DNA of 9,784 bases, taken from positions 1-9,784 of the forward strand of contig JAEWSK010000287.1 of NCBI GenBank assembly GCA_023398345.1, written 5' to 3'. Origin of the DNA: Armatimonadota bacterium (GTDB taxonomy: Bacteria; Armatimonadota; UBA5829). The notes under the pieces were generated by a model that saw nothing but the letters and a program-made list of their open reading frames with translations, made no database searches and was not told where the DNA came from. The position numbers and the translations under genes were made by a program. Positions 6,168-9,784 of the stretch are shown piece after piece. Numbering within the stretch: position 1 is the stretch's first letter; each line of letters starts with the position of its first letter.

Positions 6168-7757
6168 ATGTTCGACTATATAATACGTAATGCACTTATA
6201 ATTGACGGCAGCGGACAGCCTGGATGCAAGGCAGATGTCGCTGTTGCCGACGGTAAAATTGCTGCGCTTGGAGTTGTAAACGGCGAAGCCGGGCGCATAA
6301 TTGACGGATCGGGGCTAATTCTTGCGCCTGGTTTTATTGATATTCATTCGCATACCGACGCGGGACTTTTCGTCGATCCGAGAGCAGAAAGCAAGATAAC
6401 GCAAGGTGTGACGCTGGAAGTCTGCGGCAACTGCGGCGAGTCATCGGCCCCATGCCTTGACGAAACAGGGCGCGCCGAACTCAATAGCTGGCGGGAACGC
6501 CACGGCATCGAGGAGAATTGGTCTACAGTCGGAGAATTTCTCTCGGCTTACGAAAAGCGTCAAATTGGCCTCAACATACTCACGCTGGTAGGACATTGCA
6601 ACTTGCGAGCCGCAGTAGTCGGACTTGCCGATAGAAAAGCGACGCCTGAAGAAATTGCAAAAATGAGGCAGTTGGCGGCGGAGTCAATGCAACAGGGCGC
6701 ATTCGGCATTTCAACAGGCCTTATATATGCCCCAAGCTGTTTTGCAGATACCGACGAGCTTATTGAGATTACAATGGGAGTTCAGCCCTACGGCGGCATA
6801 TATGCCAGCCATATACGCGACGAACGCGACAAGATGGTCGATGCAGTAAACGAAGCAATATCTATCGGCAGAGAGGCCGGCGTTTCAGTTGAAATATCAC
6901 ATCACAAAGTATGCGGAAGCAGCAATTGGGGCTTAGTTAAAAAAACTCTTGAAATAATTCAAGCTGCGCGCGACGAAGGAATCGATGTCAACGCAGATCA
7001 ATATCCCTACACTGCAAGTGCGACATCTCTTTCGGCTCTACTTCCGCATTGGGCGCATGACGGAGGCAACAAGGCGCTGCTTGAGCGCGTCAAGCACCAG
7101 CGAGCACTGCTGCTTGACTATCTCAATCGATCAAGCAGCAGCGGAGAGTTCGGCAGCAGTGGCGAGTGGTCAAGTGTGCTGATAAGCAGCGTCCGAACCG
7201 ATAAAAATCGCAACTGCGAAGGTAAGACAATCGCACAAATCGCCGAAATACGCAAAAAAAGCGGGGCAGAGACGGTTCTGGATCTTCTTGAAGAAGAAGA
7301 GGCGGGAATTGCGATGGTGCAATTTGCAATGTGCGAAGAAGACGTTGAAACAGTTATGCGCAGCCCAAACACAATGATCGGCAGTGACTCGTCCACGCGC
7401 GCAATTACCGGCAAATTCGTCTCCGGTAAACCACATCCCAGAGCGTTTGCGACGTTCGTGCGCGTGCTGGCACACTATGTGCGCGAAAAAAATATAATTC
7501 CGCTGGAAGTCGGCATACGAAAAATGACCGGACTGCCCGCAAGCAAGCTCGGACTTAAAGATAGAGGCACAATCGGCGTCGGCAACTGGGCGGATATTGT
7601 TGTATTTGACGCCGATACGATCAAAGATACGGCAACATACGAAAACCCGCATCAGCAGGCAATCGGTATAAAATACGTCTTCGTAAACGGCAAACTCGCA
7701 GTTGAACACGGCAAGTTGACCGGCGAACTGGCCGGTAAGATAATAAGAAAAATCTAA
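6168..7757 (+). CDS. N-acyl-D-amino-acid deacylase (D-aminoacylase) family amidohydrolase
   Basis: A 529-residue protein with no signal peptide, so probably cytoplasmic; the length fits the family. It opens with the amidohydrolase N-terminal beta domain (IIRNALIIDGSGQPG) and then the metal motif FIDIHSHTD (H60, H62). GNCG follows (Cys89, the metal-bridging Cys of D-aminoacylases), then GISTGLIYAP (180-189), ASHIRDE (H215), EISHHK (H245 or H246), DQYPYTA and GSDSS (D407, the catalytic Asp). The C-terminal part has ADIVVFD and a VNGKL end strand. Family enzymes hydrolyse N-acyl-D-amino acids, some D-glutamate or dipeptide-like substrates; the substrate here is not readable from sequence. All key residues are present, so it should be active. 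It is divergent from the lpt operon. Confidence 0.88.
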   Translation: MFDYIIRNALIIDGSGQPGCKADVAVADGKIAALGVVNGEAGRIIDGSGLILAPGFIDIHSHTDAGLFVDPRAESKITQGVTLEVCGNCGESSAPCLDETGRAELNSWRERHGIEENWSTVGEFLSAYEKRQIGLNILTLVGHCNLRAAVVGLADRKATPEEIAKMRQLAAESMQQGAFGISTGLIYAPSCFADTDELIEITMGVQPYGGIYASHIRDERDKMVDAVNEAISIGREAGVSVEISHHKVCGSSNWGLVKKTLEIIQAARDEGIDVNADQYPYTASATSLSALLPHWAHDGGNKALLERVKHQRALLLDYLNRSSSSGEFGSSGEWSSVLISSVRTDKNRNCEGKTIAQIAEIRKKSGAETVLDLLEEEEAGIAMVQFAMCEEDVETVMRSPNTMIGSDSSTRAITGKFVSGKPHPRAFATFVRVLAHYVREKNIIPLEVGIRKMTGLPASKLGLKDRGTIGVGNWADIVVFDADTIKDTATYENPHQQAIGIKYVFVNGKLAVEHGKLTGELAGKIIRKI

Positions 7758-7777
7758 TACGCGTAAATATGTCTAGG

Positions 7778-7795
7778 GCAGAGTTTCAAATCTGC
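7778..7795 (+). other. Small stem-loop between the aminoacylase and beta-propeller genes
   Basis: GCAGA (7778-7782) and TCTGC (7791-7795) form a 5-bp stem with an 8-base loop in the 70-base gap. No U-run follows, so it is not a convincing terminator. It could be an mRNA processing or stability hairpin, or chance. Confidence 0.25.
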
Positions 7796-7827
7796 ACTAT
7801 ATCGTAGTTGCGCAATAATCTATAAGT

Positions 7828-8967
7828 GTGAAGCATAAAATGAAACTCATTCGCAATCCTGAACTTAAGGGAATACTTGGCATTTTGTTGATCGTGCTGG
7901 CGTTAGGCACACTGCTCGCGGGCTTGAGCGGAAAGCTGGAGCAGTGGGGACTGCCGTGGTTCACTGGGTCAAAAGTGTTCGACAAAATATTTTTTGTCTC
8001 CGACGCATCCGGCACGAGAGAAATCTACTCAATGAATCTCGACGGCTCGGACCGCAAGCAAATTACACACGGCGCGCGCGTTCTCTCTGCGCCGGCGATA
8101 ATACCTACCGCCAATAGAATCACGTTCGTGGGAATGTGCGGATCAGTGAGCCAAGTTATGGCAATTGGAGTCGATGGAGGCACGCCAAAGGCGTTGACAT
8201 CATCAACCGGCTCCAAGCGTCAGCCGCAATACAGCCCCGACGGCAAAAAACTCTCCTATATCGAAACTGGAAGAGTGTATGTGGCCGAAATAAACGGCAG
8301 CAACCCAAACCCAGTAATGCCTACTTCCGAAGAAATGTCAATGGCGATGAGCAATGCTGAAAATCGCAGCACAATCCCACTTTACACTTCCTACTCGTGG
8401 GCACCGGACAGCGAAGGTATGGCAGCAATATCAAGCCCGGATCGCATTACAGACTCGCTGAAGTATTTGCCCACGGCAAACGGAAAGATAATGCTCGTAA
8501 TGCCCACCGCGCCAACAGTGCGCGTCATTGGAACGGCATGGGCTGCAAAAAAAAGCATAATGGCAGCAACGGTTCTATATGGACACGAGGACTTGGTCAT
8601 CGTTTTTTATCCCGACGAAAAGCGCGTGGATGCAGTTTTACATGTTAAGGACACCGAGTTGGGCACTCCGTCGGTATCGCCGGATGGATCGGTCATTATT
8701 GCGCAAATCAAAGCCGTGCCGGAAAAGAAATATCCGGCTCTGCTTAAAATAGACGTCGAGACGAAGAAAAGCACGGTGTTGTGCAGAGGAATGTTCATCA
8801 AACCAGTATTTTCGCCGGATGGAAAAAAAATACTGGCGGCGCAATATGACAATAAATCTCGCAAACACAACATTGTGACCATCGAAGTAAAGTCGGGAAA
8901 AGTAACGCAGCTCACGCACGGCGACGACTGCTTCGACGCAGTCTTCTCCCCACAGTCCGAGCATTAA
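7828..8967 (+). CDS. Membrane-anchored TolB-like (PD40/WD40-type) beta-propeller protein
   Basis: A 379-residue protein with one N-terminal hydrophobic segment (about 15-34), which acts as a membrane anchor or uncleaved signal; no lipobox is visible. The rest is a chain of TolB-type beta-propeller blades, seen from the recurring pattern of a strand followed by SPDG: IYSMNLDGSDRKQITHG (66-82), YSPDGKKLSY (135-144), VSPDGSVI, FSPDGKKIL and the closing GKVTQLTHGDDC...AVFSPQ. The propeller would be outside the cytoplasm and is likely a binding module; I see no catalytic motif and do not assign a function. Two starts are possible, GTG 7828 and ATG 7840, neither with a strong SD site; GAAG before 7840 slightly favours the ATG. 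It lies 70 bases after the aminoacylase and overlaps the methylase start. Confidence 0.7.
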   Translation: MKHKMKLIRNPELKGILGILLIVLALGTLLAGLSGKLEQWGLPWFTGSKVFDKIFFVSDASGTREIYSMNLDGSDRKQITHGARVLSAPAIIPTANRITFVGMCGSVSQVMAIGVDGGTPKALTSSTGSKRQPQYSPDGKKLSYIETGRVYVAEINGSNPNPVMPTSEEMSMAMSNAENRSTIPLYTSYSWAPDSEGMAAISSPDRITDSLKYLPTANGKIMLVMPTAPTVRVIGTAWAAKKSIMAATVLYGHEDLVIVFYPDEKRVDAVLHVKDTELGTPSVSPDGSVIIAQIKAVPEKKYPALLKIDVETKKSTVLCRGMFIKPVFSPDGKKILAAQYDNKSRKHNIVTIEVKSGKVTQLTHGDDCFDAVFSPQSEH

Positions 8968-9784
8968 TGGGTTATATTACAGACCAGCTCATTCCATATA
9001 TTGGCAACAAGCGCAAGCTTCTTCCGCTCATTCGACAGGCAATCGACTCGACGGAAATGGCGTCGGGGACGTTCGTCGATTTTTTTGCGGGCAGCGGTGT
9101 CGTATCGAGACTTGCAAAGACAATGGGTTTTTCAGTAATTGCAAATGACTGGGAGCCATACTCCGAAATTATAAACAGAGTCTATATCGCCACCAATGCC
9201 CCACCCGACTTTTCGCGCCTTGGCGGGATGCACGAAGCATTTGCTACGTTAAATGCACTCTTGGGCGAGCGCGGATATATCGCGACGCACTATTGCCCGG
9301 CTGACGATGAAAATTACGACACCGCGCGTGAGCGAATGTTTTATACACAGCAAAACGGCCGAAAGATCGACGCTATTCGTGATCAGATAGCACTTTGGCG
9401 CAAGTCCGGCGACATAAACTCAATCGAAGAAGCCGTATTGCTTGCTCCGCTGATATATCAGGCATCTTACTGCAGCAACACTTCAGGCGTATTTAAGGGA
9501 TTTCATAACGGCTGGGGAGGCGCAACGCAGACGGCATTGTATAGAATTCGAAGCAATCTAACGCTTCAAATCCCGACTTTGATTGATAACGGCAAGAAAA
9601 ACGCCGTCACACGCAAAGACGCATTGGAGCTTGCGTGCAGCATAGACTGCGACATCGCATACTTAGACCCGCCGTATAATCAGCATCAATACGGCTCCAA
9701 CTACCATTTGCTCAATACAATTGCGCTGTGGGACAAGCCGCCCATTGCCCAGTTCATATCAAATGACGGCGAACGCGACAAGGC
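8967..9784 (+). CDS. D12-class adenine-specific DNA methyltransferase (partial, cut by window end)
   Basis: Translation from the ATG at 8967 stays open to 9784, giving 272 residues. The N-terminal YIGNKRKLLP (11-20) is the D12-family substrate-binding motif. FVDFFAGSGVVS (36-47) is motif I, which binds S-adenosylmethionine, and DIAYLDPPYNQHQYGSNYH (229-247) holds the catalytic DPPY motif (234-237). It would methylate the N6 of adenine in a specific DNA site, as in Dam or type II modification enzymes. The long insert between motif I and DPPY, and the QYGSNYHLLNTI stretch, point to the branch of D12 enzymes unlike E. coli Dam. The ATG shares its A with the TAA of the beta-propeller gene (TAATG), so translation is probably coupled. 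No restriction nuclease is visible in the window, but the downstream flank is not seen. Confidence 0.88.
   Translation, partial: MGYITDQLIPYIGNKRKLLPLIRQAIDSTEMASGTFVDFFAGSGVVSRLAKTMGFSVIANDWEPYSEIINRVYIATNAPPDFSRLGGMHEAFATLNALLGERGYIATHYCPADDENYDTARERMFYTQQNGRKIDAIRDQIALWRKSGDINSIEEAVLLAPLIYQASYCSNTSGVFKGFHNGWGGATQTALYRIRSNLTLQIPTLIDNGKKNAVTRKDALELACSIDCDIAYLDPPYNQHQYGSNYHLLNTIALWDKPPIAQFISNDGERDK

Noticed and set aside
6002..6190. Small plus-strand frame overlapping the aminoacylase start, with a GGAGG at 6121-6125 before a GTG at 6137
   Set aside because: The spacing is 11 bases, the product is featureless, and part of it overlaps the lptC-like start on the other strand.
7170..7709. Minus-strand frame of 179 codons rich in Cys, Phe and His
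   Set aside because: It is antisense to the aminoacylase, whose catalytic motifs are all present on the plus strand.
1..9784. CRISPR array, insertion sequence, prophage or toxin-antitoxin genes
   Set aside because: No regularly spaced repeats, transposase motifs, terminal repeats or small paired genes were found on either strand.

Overview
The window looks like a chromosomal segment of a diderm (two-membrane) bacterium. It carries a full lipopolysaccharide-export gene set, a lipoprotein with a lipobox, and an outer-membrane-type protein that starts with an S-layer homology (SLH) domain. The mix of an SLH/coiled-coil/barrel protein, one LptF/LptG-type permease, and a DUF3084 gene overlapping ruvX points to a lineage such as Armatimonadota, or to a relative of the Cyanobacteria or Deinococcus-Thermus groups. 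I favour Armatimonadota but cannot prove it from this window. I see no transposase, integrase, tRNA, rRNA or CRISPR array, and no compositional break.

Layout: (1) 1-660, minus strand: the N-terminal 220 residues of an SLH-domain, outer-membrane-type protein. It sits behind a good sigma-70 promoter (880-908), a leader of about 210 nt and a strong Shine-Dalgarno (SD) site that can fold into a hairpin. (2) 1089-6007, minus strand: a tight six-gene operon in the order lptC-like lipoprotein, lptA-like, lptB, lptF/lptG-like permease, DUF3084 membrane/coiled-coil protein, ruvX. Gaps are 3 to 21 bases or the genes overlap (GTGA, TAATG). A plausible extended -10 promoter lies at 6052-6080. (3) 6168-9784, plus strand, divergent from the lpt operon: a D-aminoacylase-family amidohydrolase, a membrane-anchored TolB-like beta-propeller protein and, overlapping its stop codon, a D12-class adenine-specific DNA methylase cut off by the window end.

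How the genes fit together: LptB (ATPase) and the LptF/G-type permease would extract LPS from the inner membrane, and the LptC- and LptA-like OstA-fold proteins would carry it across the periplasm. The SLH protein would tie the outer membrane to the cell wall, as OmpM/SlpA-type proteins do. By charge rules the DUF3084 protein places a long coiled coil and a duplicated C-terminal domain in the periplasm, so it may be an envelope spacer or scaffold co-made with the export machine. RuvX (Holliday-junction resolvase or pre-16S rRNA nuclease) is probably a housekeeping passenger. The plus-strand genes have no clear shared pathway. The best leads for something undescribed are the DUF3084 protein within the Lpt operon and the structured leader of the SLH gene.
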